Shown here: in pieces, positions 32,501 to 45,708 of the stretch
Numbering within the stretch: the stretch's first letter is position 1
Layout: every line of letters begins with the position of its first letter
From: Botrytis cinerea B05.10
Taxonomy: Eukaryota; Ascomycota; Leotiomycetes; Helotiales; Sclerotiniaceae
DNA: 64,000 bases
Assembly (NCBI RefSeq): GCF_000143535.2
Contig: NC_037314.1
Span: 62,001 to 126,000, forward strand
Direction: 5' to 3'
The notes under the pieces: generated by a model
Databases searched by the model: none
What the model was told of the DNA's origin: nothing
Seen by the model: the letters and a program-made list of their open reading frames with translations, nothing else
Program-made: the position numbers and the translations under genes

Positions 32501-35500
32501 TTAAGAGAACGAAGGCTTGGGTCTGGGTTTGAAATTGAGTTTAATGGTTGGTTTTTTGGGTACTGCCGGCGCATCAGCAGGAGTGGGAGGTATCTGCGAA
32601 AGATTTTGTGCCGAATCCGGTAAAGGTTTTCGGCCTTCGGGGAGAGGTTTTCGAATAGCTGCTGAGCCCGTAACCGAAGTGGTTGACTTCTTGAAGTTGG
32701 AAGATGTATGGGTTGAAGAACTGGATGAGGTAGAAAGGGCAGGACTAGCCCTAACCGGTTGTGCGGATGAAGGTCTTGGGGAAGGTCTCGGAGACGGTCG
32801 TTTTGGGTTCGAAGTGGATTGGGATGAAGGATGGGATGATAGTGAAGCTTTTGTCGCAGGATTGGGGGTTGACGCAAGAATATCTTTTAACTTGGATGGA
32901 GAAATCCTGAGTCTAACCATCTTTCTCTGTTTCTTCTCCTTGTGTAGCGAGTTTGGAATTTCATAATGCTTTCTATCTTTATGTAACGAGCTAGAACCCT
33001 CATATGGTTTCTTGTCCTTGTGCAAAGAATTGGAACTCTCAGCAATATCAGGTGGAAGAGGTCGTTTTGGTGGTTTCATATCACCGGATGAACTAGAAAA
33101 TTTAAGTGAACCAGAAGATTTCGATGTGCCTGAGGAAGGGTGCGTAGAACTAGAATATTTCGATGCACTTGAAGAACTTGGAGGAGGCTTAAAAAGTCCA
33201 GATGATGATGCCGAGGAACCTGAAAACTTAGGATTTGTGGATGCTGATCCTGAAGAAGTTGAAGGTTTGGGAATTCCGGATGATGATGATGCTGATGATG
33301 ATGATGATGCTGAGCTAGAATGCTTAGGGACCCCAGAAGATGATGTGCCTATTTTAAGCCCACCAGATGAGTTGCCAAACTTAAGACCGGACGAATTATT
33401 AAGCTTGATAGCAGATGGTGACCCAAGCTTTATGGCAGATGATGGGGTGCCAAGTTTAATAGAAGATGAATTGTTGAGCTTGAGAGCAGATGAACTACCA
33501 ATTTTCAACTTGAGTGGTAGCGATGGTCTTTCTACCGTTGGCACTTGGACTGGTTGAGCGACGGTGGAGGATTCTACTGGTGGATGAGGCGTAGCAACAG
33601 TGGCTGGTTTGATTTTGCGAACGTTAGTCCGAACTTTGTTGGTGTGTTTGAAGACCAATCGACCCTATGTATGATTAGCACAAAGAACATCAGTAAAAGA
33701 ATCATGTAACATACCTTGCCACGATGCTCGACTTTCCAATAACGAGGTAACCTTAGCTTCAAGGTCAAAGACTCCTTGGGGTAACAGAACATTGTGCAGA
33801 GTTGAAGAAAATCCATTTGTTCTGCCACTGTGATAACGGGAGAGAGAACAGCTTTCCACAAGGCATTTTTCAAGTCAGTATTCCCCCCGACTTCCAACTT
33901 GAGAGAAGCTAGTGCGCCGATCACGTTACTGCGCTCTGCTTGTTCCTGACGTGCAGACGTGGAAGCTTCTTCGATAATCAAGCCATCCTTCGCTACAGGA
34001 GCGGCAACTCGTTTGTTTTTGTATTCGCCAAGTCCGAGGACTCCCAGTCCATAATAGAACACCTTTGTCAGCTCCTTTCGGACCCAGGGTGATGGATCTG
34101 TGCTCGCAGCAGTCACAAGTAAACATGCTACAGCAGTGCTCTTCAAAAATCCAAGGTCGGCAAGTGCCCAAGCAGCCTTAATTCGCACACGTTGAGCACT
34201 GCCGTCATGAAAGTACTGAGCAAAGTCGAGTGCATCCACTTGTATCACCCCAGCGTTCATCAACTTCAGCTTACACTCTATGGCTGTGATTGTGTAGATA
34301 TTTTGGTAAGAATCTATCCACTCATCCATCCTACTATATCTGTCAAGCTCATCCAAAATAAGCTTTCGGTAATCTGGATCTTCTTTCTTATCTCCTCCAT
34401 CTTCTTCAGCGTCGTCAAGCTGAAGCACGTCATTATTGACGCCCTTCGCACCAGGAATCAAAGAGTCTGCCAATGACTTTAAAATGTTCGCAATCTTGAA
34501 ACTGTCTGAGTAGGGATTGTTGCCGTTGTCGTTGAAGCGAAGAACGTCAAAAATGAAACGTCGCGCGGTTGAGGGGCAAGTAGAATCGTACATGCTTCTG
34601 ATCCTTGACACTGCCTCAACAATGGCGCATTCAATCCAGTATGCTTGCTTGTCAGAAAAGTCGTTTGCCTTGGGCGTTTTTCCACCTGGAAAATAAAAGA
34701 ATTCAAGGTAAGCTTTTTCGAGATGCTTAAGGCCTATCCATTTTACATCCTTCTCTACTGCATGCTTAGCAAGAGATTTTGCAGCCATTGCTCGAATGCC
34801 ATAGAAATAACGCCTGTCCATTAACGTTCGAATCAGGAACGTAGCAACGAGTGGATGAGGAGGAGCATTATCAAGGTATGCCATAGATTCATATTGAGCC
34901 GAGATATCGCGATCTTGTTGAAGCTGGGAAACATACATGTATGCTTCCATGCCAGTGAACTTCTTATCGCAAATCCATTCAAAGTCGGCGTCAACACGGA
35001 TCCACTCGTATGATTCAGCTTCCATCTTCGCTTCTGTGATCGGGTCCCAATCTCGCAAACCCCACTCTTGCATATCTTGCGGTGACTGCAGTACATCCCC
35101 TAAACAATAAATGAGAGCGTCATCATGATTTTCGAGACCATCTATAGCGGTTCCTGCATTTGCACGTTCCTTCATACGCCGATTACGCTTGAGGCGCTTG
35201 TACTTTGTATTATACGGAATTTCAATCCTTGATGTCTTCTCTCTGATCATAACGATATGTTCATAGGGTGTACCATCAGCCTCATGAATTCGAATTGTCA
35301 ACGGTCCGGTGAATGTACTTTGTGTTTTTGGTTGACTGACTCCACCATCCAACTCCTTGAAAGCCCTGTAAAAGCCATCCTTGTGCAATTTAGGTTCTGT
35401 CTCCAGGTGTGCCTGAGTTTGTGTAATTGTCATTTCAACACATAATCTCTTCTTGTTGAACTTTTGGGTGATAGTAAAGTGTGGACATCCTGAGCCATGA

Positions 35501-37308
35501 ACCCATTGAGCGAAAAAGGAGTCGGTATCTCTATACTTGGTGATTTTCTCACAACTTTTGCGGAATCCTTCTGTCGATATTGTAGAATCGGTGCCTCCAT
35601 TAGCATTTGCGTTCACAATCATCTTGGAAATGACTCTTGATATACCAGTGCCTCCTTGAGCTTTCGCAATACGCTTGTCCAAAATGAAAAGAACCAGAGG
35701 AGCTTTTAATTCCATGAAATCTCGGAAATCATCACATACACCCACAATCTCACCAAGGGCTTGCAGGGACGGTCGGTCAATGTCCAACTTGACAAGTCGT
35801 TCTGTATTTAGTTTTTGACGGAACATGAATTCGTTATTTCCACAAAGATTTTTCATGAAAGTGTTTGTCATGAAATGAGAAATGCCGGCAATGAGCCATC
35901 TATCAGAACGACGGTCTGGCACAATACCAACGCCAACGTATTGGCTAGCAATGGCGTGAACCAGTTTTCTGACAATATCCATCTCTGGATCGATGATATC
36001 TTCCGGGAATAGAAGTCGATTACTGCAAATGGATAGAGATGCGGTGTGTTCCGTGTCATTTACCTGATCATCAACAAAGACAAATTTTGACTCTGAAAAT
36101 GGGAAACTGCCCAAACTAAGTACAAAGTGATCAATGGCATGAGCCAATGGTGCACAAGTATTCCTCAATTCTTCTGACCTTCTGGGGAGGCAATAGCCAT
36201 ATATTGCAGTTGACTGACCTTGCCCAAGTCGTTCTTCATCTTCTCCCTCTCTATATTCTGACAAATCGACTTGTTCAAAAGGACCAATAGAGAAACCTAC
36301 ATGTGTTGCAGCTATATCAGAAGTGCATTGAAATGATACAATCTTCTTAGAACTATCATCCAAATCAATCACTTCATCGACTTGTTCACCAGAACAGATC
36401 ACTGCCATCTCAAGTAGCTTCTCTTCGTCGTTGAGGAAGACTTCATCAATGTCTGTCTTCTGAGAACCTGCACTTATGTGCCCTGATTTGTGGTTCTGGA
36501 TGTTGGGTCGTCGCTTGAGTGCATCTCCAAGGGTTCTTGAACACTTGATGGAAATATCCCACGAACATCTCATCGCTGAATCATCAACACAGGGGAAGAT
36601 ACAGCACGCCACACCTCGCTCTATAGAATGTTTGGTATAAACATGAGGGAATCTCACATCCCCCTCTTCAACTCCTACGAATTGTAGGCCATCTCGAATT
36701 TGTGTAGTAACGAAAGGAATAGTAACAGTCAAAGGCTTGAATCTAGATGCCTGTTCTGCAGCCGTCTTGACGGCATAAACAGGGAGAGGGGCCGAACCTC
36801 CCTCAAGCGCAACTGATGAGTTGCGGGCTGCAGCGACACCACCACCACGTTGAGTGATCGGTGTTGCTGCTTTTTCCGAGAACGGATCGATTTCTTCAAT
36901 TTTCACACTATCCGGTAGCTCGATCTCTATCGTACCTTCTAGCTTGTTGTCCGAAGTCATGAACTTCACTCTTTCGCTTTGCATCTTATGCGATTCTGCA
37001 TCCCATGAATAATACTCGGGAACTTCCAATTTCTTGTGAGGATCTTCGTACGAGAAAGACGCAACCCGACCATTCACCAAAACCTCTCTCTGTGGTATAG
37101 AGCATTGTCGTGCATGTATGTGTATGGTCTGAAGTTCTTTTGTCTGTGGAAGAATTTCAATGTGGGTTTTACCCCGCAAACTCTTCGTCGAAAAATCAAT
37201 TTCAAGCTCGACCTTTTGATGTACTACTATGAAGCCATAATCCGCAGGATCTTCCTTCACGGTTGGCGCACCTTCACGGCCGTCGTGATTCAGTAATAAC
37301 GCAGGCAT
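32501..37308 (-). CDS. TAF2: Taf2, TFIID subunit with aminopeptidase-like fold
   Basis: The protein has 1585 residues in two exons (37308-33715 and 33664-32501). The 50-nt intron has GTATGT and ACATAG ends, and the join AAG|GGT gives HRGKGRLVFKHTNKVR. Taf2 binds initiator DNA within TFIID and helps place RNA polymerase II. The N-terminal part resembles M1 aminopeptidases (HQKVELEIDFSTKSLRG, FVFVDDQVNDTEHTASLSIC), but the metal site is degenerate: LVHAIASQYVGVG stands where HExxH would be, so no peptidase activity is expected. A HEAT-like helical region follows (RIKAAWALADLGFLKS). Exon 2 is mostly a Ser-rich tail with repeats of IKLG-x-PSS type, ending in a basic, Pro-rich KLNFKPRPKPSFS. This tail is much more repetitive than the core and is likely disordered. 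Confidence 0.95.
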
Positions 37309-39490
37309 TTCGAAAGTATCTTATCGGTGTCGCCACGTATCTTATGGTGGGTTCAATTTCTCTGGTTTGATTTGAACAAAGCGCACTACTAATGTGTGAT
37401 TTATGCGACTAGAACTTGCGCTGGCTGGTCTCCCGAAGGCGAGAGCCAGCAAGACTTGAGGCCGTGCCGAACCAAACTACCTCCACGTATACTATCCTCG
37501 CTATGCCTTATTGGTATACCCTTGGTGTGTTATGAACAAGTCGCAATGATGCGGCACAGAAGCAAAGGGCGTCGTCGTTCGCGGGATGGTGAGAATGGCA
37601 AATTGTGGCTTGTAAGATTGTCGATTAGGTAGTCGAGGCTGTACTTCTGAAAGAGAAAAGTTGGTCTGCGAAGATCGTGGCCGTAAGATTTCAGTAGGAA
37701 AATTGGTAGAAAGTTACAAGCCCTAAGAGGGGTGTTAGAAAGAAAGTGAATGTTATGATAATTATTAAACTCTAGGTAGTGTGTAGCTATCGTGTCCCAC
37801 CAATGACGAAGGTATCAAACTCTAGCTTGTACGCGCATAAGAAATTTTGGCGAAGAAAAGTTGCGACGATGTGCGCAAGCAATTCCTAGAGGTAAAATAC
37901 GGTGATATCGAAATCGTACGGACGTGAAAACGGCTGTCGCAGCTGTTGCGCATCGCCTTGGTATTATGTATGAGGGTGTTGAGGAACGCGAGGCTGAGGG
38001 TGCCGCGGTAGCTTTGACGCGCTAGGCGATGCACAGAAGCGTACACGCGGCCCCGCTTATTCTTAGCATATCACATTTCGGACAGTGATTGTCACCTGAT
38101 ACACCATTTTACCCAAGTCAACAACAGCTTGTATTCTTTTCCTACAACCAATCGAGACATTAATTTATAGTCTGATGAATCAAGGATCGGGCTCTAACAT
38201 TATCACGGTGGGTTAAACACCAGTCATCGTTGATATTTGTATTGGTGGATGAATATGTTGCCATGTTCAACTGTCCTCCCGATTCGAGTTTCCAATGACA
38301 TAGCCTGCAGTGCAGGAAGATGTGTTCTAGAACCATACTCTTCGGTTCTACCCCAAGACCAATGTGAATACAAAGGACGCTTCATTTATGCAATGAATCC
38401 AAGTCGATGAGGGGAGAGAGGAGAGGATAGGGAGAGCAGGGTGGCGAATACAAAAGGGGAGTGGAAACCAGAGCAGATGACTGAATGAGGTGAGAACAGA
38501 GGAGTACCAAAGCCCCAGCACAGGTAGTCTTTGTATGACCTTGAATAAAAATATTTCTCAATGCTCAAATCCCAATATCATCCGAACCAAGACGTCTGAA
38601 ACCACCGGCAACCCCCAGGCTGTTACAGCAGAAAGCTTATTTTCCAGTATCTAAGTCGACTTGGACACCAAGGAACGATTCATATAGTTGCTGAGAAGGT
38701 TGGCTCTTTAATCTACGAAGCTATGGCTATGCAAACCATTGATCGACACTGCTGAAAACTAGAGCGCAATCGAGCATCATTCCGTGCAGTCTTCCATCTC
38801 AATTGTCCTCTTGCAAGAATATTATTCCCACGAGCACAAGATACGTTTTGATGATAGGAGAAGCCCCCTTTCCTCCCCCTTTTAGTTTGTACATGACAAG
38901 CGCCATGACGATATATCGCCATGCGCTTGTGAATAGTTCTGGTTGAATGACCGCGGACGGATTACCAAGACGTCGATGAAAACGAAATAGCCCTCTGCCA
39001 AAATACGTACGGTGGTTCGATTTTAGCGTGTGTAGGTGTAAATGCTAGTGGTGTGTACTGCGTTGGACGTACTGTCCAGATTATATAAATGCGTGTTACC
39101 CTTAACCACTTGTACCCATAATGATGAAATGCCGAGCGATAATACAACAATTACAAGTGAATCTTCAAAAATTGAATTGAATGGAACAATTGCATTCTAT
39201 TACAGCAAATTGTTCCAAATCTGCTGAATCTTTTTATTGTCAAGATATAACCCAAACAATAGAAAAAAGATCATTTTCGCGATCAATAGAAAATTTATTT
39301 TCTGCCGTGCAATAATAACATTGTACCTTCCCTGCGCGCGTGAAGAAGTCCCCAAAGTTGAACTGGTCGCTTGCTATTGCCCGTACCATATTGGACATTA
39401 CACCTCCAGACACTAACTGATATTTAATTGAACTTACGTTGGATTCTATCTTCAATCAAATAATATGATCTGCGAACATCACACTCTTCA
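37309..39490. other. Divergent spacer between Taf2 and the SAS4-domain gene
   Basis: It includes a small GC-rich hairpin-like GCTGGCT/AGCCAGC (about 37418-37455), but I could not fold it into a tRNA. Otherwise there are no recognised features. Confidence 0.45.
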
Positions 39491-41061
39491 ATGTCTTTAA
39501 ACAGAAGAACTACAAGAAAATCCGAAGCTCTTACAAGTTCATCTGGAAACACAATCGCGATGGCTCCAGGCGTCAACCACAACCATGGATCGTACACACA
39601 CACATACTCGCAGTCCAATATGAATGGCAGAAAACGGGCACGAGAATCTGCTGATAGCGACGATCATCTATTATCCAAAGCGAAGAAATCAAAGCTCGCC
39701 ATCGAGATACCAGCTCCAAAATTAAAATCGCTTCCACCAAGAAAACGATCAGGCGTCATCAAGTCGAACGCGAATCCCGACTCTGCGAACTCCGTGCAAC
39801 ATCCACAAATAGCAACAACAGCAGATGTACGAACAGCACATCCATCATCCCAGAATTCACAACAACAACAACAACCACCTCCTACAAAACACCAGAACAA
39901 AGTTGCCAATGGCATCAAACACGAGCTGGATAGGTTACAGGACAAGCTTTTACAGGCGGACAAGGCCGATTTGAAGGATGAAAGGCGGAAGCTTCGATCT
40001 CAAGAAGGGACAAAATTCAAAAGTGAATTGTCTGCATATTTCCCAGAGTACGATGAAGTCATTGGAAATGTTCCCAAGGAAGAACGTGAGTTTTTTCTTC
40101 AATGTGAAAATTGGTGCAGCTACAGTCTGACTCCTTTCCAGATTTCTTAGATGTCGATACGCCAATCATTATAATCGATAGCTCCAAGCCTTCTTTCAAA
40201 CCTCTGCGTGCCTCCAAGAAGAAGGAACCAAACAACGAATATGCGGTGAAAGAATACCCATCCTCTCTCTTCACCAATCTTCATGGCACATACAAAGTGG
40301 ACTTTTCCGAATTTACTCCTATGGACTGCGATGAGGACCCTCTATCTGAGGAGCACTTTAAGACACTCCACAAACGGCCAGAACGCCAAGAAAAAGCTGT
40401 GCGAAATGCAGACAAAAGCCGAGCTCAACATGAGAGAGATTCAGTCATTCGACTGATGGAAGGACTACAAGGGCCGGACTGGCTGAAGACCCTCGGAGTT
40501 AGCGGCATTACTGAGGGTAGGAAGAAGGAGTTCGAATCAGCACGTCAATACTTCATCAAAGGGTGCGAGTCGATCCTTGAAAAATTCCGGATCTGGAAGG
40601 ATGATGAGAAGCAAAGAAAGTTGAAGAAAGAGCGCGCCGTAGCCGAAGCACAAGCAAGAGCTGAGGCAGAATCACAAGCAGGCGAGGACTCAGATGATGA
40701 TCTCGAAAGTAACGGTGATCCTCCTGACCTTAGCGATATCGATGCCTCCGCAGCAAGACAATTGCACGATGAGGCAATTGCCAGTTCTACTCCTCGACCA
40801 AAGGCTAGAACAAACTCTATACTTGCCGGTACACCTGCTGTTGAGAAGGAATTTAAATCATTCTTCGCAAAGCCATATTTGCGCGAAGCCGCACTTGGAA
40901 AGCACAGGCGTAGTGGTAGAACTGTCGCCGCCTGGGGACATCCTGTTCCTGAACTTCCAGAAGTAGCTGAATTCGATTTGCCGGAGGAATTTCTTGATGA
41001 GGAAACATTAAAAACTCATGCGAGAAAGAAGAGAAGAGACAGGAGAATTGCAAAAGATTGA
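39491..41061 (+). CDS. SAS4-domain chromatin silencing/acetyltransferase complex protein
   Basis: The protein has 504 residues in two exons (39491-40085 and 40142-41061) with a GTGAGT donor and a TTTCCAG acceptor, joined C|AT. The N-terminal half is basic and Gln/Ser-rich (KRARES, KAKKSKLAIEIP, a Gln run). The C-terminal half carries a conserved block starting DPLSEEHFKTLHKRPERQEK and continuing through RLMEGLQGPDWLKTLGVSGI to a long charged helix, which I match to the fungal SAS4 domain. In yeast, Sas4 is a core subunit of the SAS-I histone H4 K16 acetyltransferase complex. A downstream in-frame ATG at 39560 (MAPGVN) is an alternative start. The C-terminus is strongly basic (ARKKRRDRRIAKD). 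Confidence 0.85.
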
Positions 41062-44000
41062 ATATGCAGGTCCAGGCGAATATAGGGCTGGGGAGTATGG
41101 GAGAAATGTCAATTTGAAAGTGCTTCAGTTGACTTGGGATGTACAATATGGTGGGTTGGGTATGCATGACCATGGAAAATTGGTCCTGGGGAGTTATATT
41201 TGTTGACCTTTGCTAAAATTACTTGTATAACTTGTACACTACTATGGAACTAATGGAAGGCAAGGTTGTGTTAGATGAATACTATATTATTGTCTCCGAG
41301 ATTCTGAATCCTTTCTATATTTGTAATCTGACTTTTTAACCGTGAGACTTGAGTGTACGGGCATAATTGGCGTGATCTATTATTTGAACTGCAGTCGCTA
41401 TCGCAAATCTGATGCTGCTACTGCTTGATTCCTACCAATTCGATTGATGATACATTATGGGATTCAATAGGGCAATATGGATTTTCAAGAGGTGTTTTGG
41501 ATTCATACCAGCTACTATGTGAAGACGGGGATCGCAACGTGAGGTACGCGTGTATGGTTGGGGACTGAGATTCGTGCATAGAAGTTCTTTATGTTAGAAG
41601 ATGGCGAGGTCATATATAGTCTATGGAATTTGAATGTTGTGGAATGAATGCTGAAATGCTGAAATGAGATATGTATGTGATGAGGGGGAATGGAGTGGGA
41701 TGTAGGATGTGGGATGATGTATATTATGTTATGTTTTGGGGGAATGGTATGGTATGGTGAGTGTGTTTTGTGTGAGTAGAATCGTAGATCGGTGGATGGG
41801 TTGAGGTTGGAATGTGATGTGAAGATGGTAGATGGGGTTGGTGGGTTTGTTTGGTAGGTGGGTGGGAGGGAGAGAAGAAGGAGAAGGAGAAGGAGAAGGA
41901 GAAGGAAACCGATGTGAAAGTAAGACTTCACTATCATTTAGTACTGCACCTTGCTTAGTTTGTGAGTATATTTTTCTAGCCATTTTTATTGCGCATCAGA
42001 AGCGGCCTCGCATCTTTTTTGCGATAGCGTAGTAGAGTAAAGGGAAGTAAAGGAAGAGATCGAGACAAACCAGTCTAGAAGTAGAGAAAAATAAACGACT
42101 ACTTGAGAATGGAATTGAGCTTCATATGCTGCACTCTGCGTTAGGTGTATAGTATTGGATGGACTATCGTAAAGTTGCTATGGCGGTGGTGCACCGTTGC
42201 AGTCCACTATTATGAGATTCTTACTGTCGAGAAACTTATGGATAACTCTCTAAGAAAGATGATGCGTAGCGATTTTATTGATGCCGTAGATCGAAGATGT
42301 TTGAATGAGAATATTTACTCAGCTCCATCTACAACAATCCGTACGATATCAACCATACAACATTCAGAAGAGATATATGATTGATGGCGTAAATTTGACA
42401 AGAATTCCAAATACATACCACCTGTTTGAACCATGGGTAGCTTTCTCCTGACATCCGAAGACTCGGAATCAAAGTCTTCGATCTTTCAGGCCAGTTACAC
42501 CGTTCGTTCTATCATTATGAATTTTACTGTCGCCATACGGATTGAGATGGTAATGACACATTCCTCTTGGAATCAGAATTTGAGTATCTGGAGATGTTTT
42601 CCGCGCGGCTATGGTGCATAATTTGTGATGGTGGGGTTGAGAATATACTCAGTGCAAGCTAGTCTGGAGCTCTTGGCTGTGTTTACCCTTTTTCGTCTAC
42701 GTATTCTGCACTCCAGATTCTACATGGTTCCTTGGGTATGGCTTCGGCAGTTGTTACTCATTCCTCCATAAAGTCAGATGAGTTGTTTGAATATCTCTTT
42801 TTGACATTTTGGTTTACCTTTTATTGCTCTTTTGAGCTTCAAGGTAAGTTGGCGGTTTTGCACAATCTTTCTTTGTAGATCTACTTGGTTGATATATGAT
42901 ACTCGATTCTCCATGGATCAACTGCCTTGCTCCAAGTCGGGGAGAGTAAGTGTCCCTGGAAAGCAAGTGTCCCTTTGAGGGAAGCACACTAAAATCACAC
43001 CAAAATAGATAAATACCATTTGAGATATGAGGTTAATCCATGGAGAACCGGCTACTAGGCCAATGGTTGAAGAGCTCAGATGATGGACTTGACATTACAT
43101 TCCCGACAGTCTTACACATTAGGTATTCACAGGTACGGATAATTGACCGGAGATCCTGGGTTGAGGAAGTACATATCATTCTTGAAAGTATGACGATAGT
43201 GCAAATTCGTTGTGACACCATGTGTGAGAAGAATTACCTAGGTATGCAAATTCTTTGGTCAAAAGGTACATATATTCGGCAACAAGCGTACTTTGACCTA
43301 TTGGTGTCCTTCGTTGAGCAACAGCAACTGCAAGCCCTCGAAGTTCCTACCAACTCACCTAAACTTGCCACATCTCATGTATTTTTGCCACTGCTGAGAG
43401 ATATAATGGTCACTCGATATCATTTATAGTAAAGACACGAAGACTCTCTGCACTGGTTGTTGCATAACAGACGTCATCTCTGTCCTTTTACCCCCCCTTA
43501 CATTTCATAACCAAAGTCTCTACTTGTTTGGACAGCCTTGCTATTCCAGATTGGCCATAAAAGATTGAAACCTTCAAAAAATTTGAAGTTACTTAGAATC
43601 TTCAACAATGAATCATTGTATAATCATAGATTTTCAAGCATTGAGAGCTTTCACGTCTACATCCTCGTCGGCTTGAGAGCCGGAACAAGAGCAGCAACTC
43701 GGGCAAAGGATCCATCTGACTGTGAAGAATAACGATGCAAAGCTAGAAAATTCTTGGCTGAAGTTATCAGGCCAACTTTAGCCTCGAAAGCAAAAAGATC
43801 GTGAAGCGAAAGATAGGAGTAAATAGAAGAATCCTAGGCTTGCGTGGATCGTGGGCAATATTCGGGGTCTCGGAGGGTTGTCGTTGAGCCTCAGAAGACC
43901 ACATGAAGCAAGCTAGAAAGTGCTACCGAAATATCAAATGATTGGTTCTCCGCCTTTCATTTTTAGGATAACAGGATGAGGATTAACAACTTGTTGTTTC

Positions 44001-45708
44001 TTGGCCAACGGATATGGGAGACCAAGCCCTCATAGAATTGATATTTTCTGTTGTGGCGCTGGTAACAATCATCATTGTATGTTCAACTGCGTATCTGCTT
44101 TGTAATTCTCTTGTTTGATCCAACGGAAGGGCAGGGTGGGCGATCAAACAGACGCATTGTTCCAGACTATGTACGAAATAATGTTATGAACTTATAAGAC
44201 ATACATGAGTGTTTAGCGCCATTCATTTCCGTGGCAAGCGGGAAGACAAAACCAATTCCTGAGAATGTGAAACGATACGGAAAAGGATCCTGGTGATCAA
44301 TCGATAGTGTACAGAGTCTAATCAACACTTTCCTCACGCTTTCTTTTGGCTGATGAGATTATGGATTATGGATTCGACTTTTGAGAGAATTACTTTTCGT
44401 CACCGGAAAGTATAAATGAGATTGTCGATGTAACCCTGAGTATGGATGGAATGGAGTATGTGCCCTCGAGGTGCCGAGCCATCCCAAAATCAATATCACA
44501 AATGGACGGCCACCAGGGCCATATTTTTATTGATTCGCAAGCCTTTTGATATCCAGGATGTCAATGCAGATGCAGCACACGCACAACGACACCATGTCCG
44601 CAGATGTCGGCAAGGATTGCCGGGAACGAGCCTGTTTAAGATGGAGAAATCTTATGAATTCATGTGCTCGTACAGACAGACTCGAGACAGGGTAGCTTTG
44701 AGGGGGAGGGGGGTCGATTGCCCAGGAATGTGGTGGACTATTCGAATATCTTTCAAGTCCCAGCTATCTCGATCCAGTCGCTGGCAGTAGGTAGATATGA
44801 GATGGGCAAACAAGCAAGCAAGGTCTGTCTATCAATTGCAAGCCATAACCACTCTACTGTGTAGGATCATGGGAACGCATTGACTTTGGAACATGGAGAA
44901 CGTTATAGACGTGAGCATTGTGAGACGAGATGAGGTCCCTGTCCATTTGTAGAGAGACTCAGAGGGACTAGCAGATTAGCAGACTCGAGAGACAACACGA
45001 CTTCATTGACTTTCTGTAACTTGAACATCAGAATGAATGATTCATGACTAATAATTGCTTCTCGTACGTACAACAGAAGAACGAGAGAAAAGACGGAGAG
45101 GGGTCACACAAGCCGGGGCCTTTGTAACATCTTCGCTCCAAAAGTCCCTCGGTCCTCCTACAAACACTTTGTCTTCTTCTTCTTCTTTTTTTCTTTGTGG
45201 CTCTTCCTTTTTGCATTTCCCTCGAACATCTTTCTTGTCTTGATTCGTTCGTTCGTGAATATTGATTTCGAATATCCATTACCAAAAATACATTCTTTTC
45301 CTGGGCCTCAGCACTCCTCCACAAATCAAATATCAGCTGCTTTCGGGCGTCACCAAAGTCAACACCTCCCGCATATTTCTTAGCAGATATTCGGCATTCT
45401 GATATGACGAAAGCCGCACCAGACGGAACAAATAATCCATAAAGGATTATCCCAGGCGGAAGCAGGCTTCTGTTATAACCTTCCTTCTTCATATACTTGT
45501 TCATTTTTAGGTTTGTTGTCCATCAATTAACTTGCTCAATCGATAAACACCCTTGTCCAATGCAACCGTCCACAGGCGATACATGCAGCTGACGGAACGC
45601 ACAGTAATACGGGTTTCGGAGAGCACAGATTAATCCGATACGATATTGATACATAAGTCAACCTACCCTCCCAGCTGCTCCCAGCGTTTGCAGCTGTAAA
45701 CTGTAGAA
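41062..45708. other. 4.6-kb gene-poor spacer before Ccc2
   Basis: Several frames of 60-160 codons exist but none has domain features. The stretch includes a GAGAAG repeat and GGTATGGT/GGAATG-rich simple sequence (about 41640-41870). The last few hundred bases would serve as the Ccc2 promoter. Confidence 0.45.
41873..41907. repeat. 6-bp tandem repeat, unit GAGAAG
   Basis: About six units. On the minus strand they encode a Leu/Ser run that gives a false signal-peptide-like frame. Confidence 0.9.

Noticed and set aside
33012..33557. Acidic Glu/Asp/Leu-rich plus-strand frame
   Set aside because: Complement of the Ser-rich Taf2 tail repeats.
37418..37480. GC-rich hairpin-like stretch considered as a tRNA
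   Set aside because: No cloverleaf with proper T-loop and anticodon arm can be drawn.
41515..41937. 140-codon minus-strand frame with a Leu-rich start like a signal peptide
   Set aside because: The Leu run is the GAGAAG microsatellite in translation; the rest is His/Pro/Thr simple sequence.
43040..43429. 129-codon plus-strand frame
   Set aside because: Composition is not protein-like enough and there are no motifs or plausible exons around it.
45028..45504. 158-codon minus-strand frame upstream of Ccc2
   Set aside because: A Lys/Arg run comes from simple TTC-rich sequence, no family is recognised, and it lies in the probable Ccc2 promoter. An orphan gene cannot be fully excluded.
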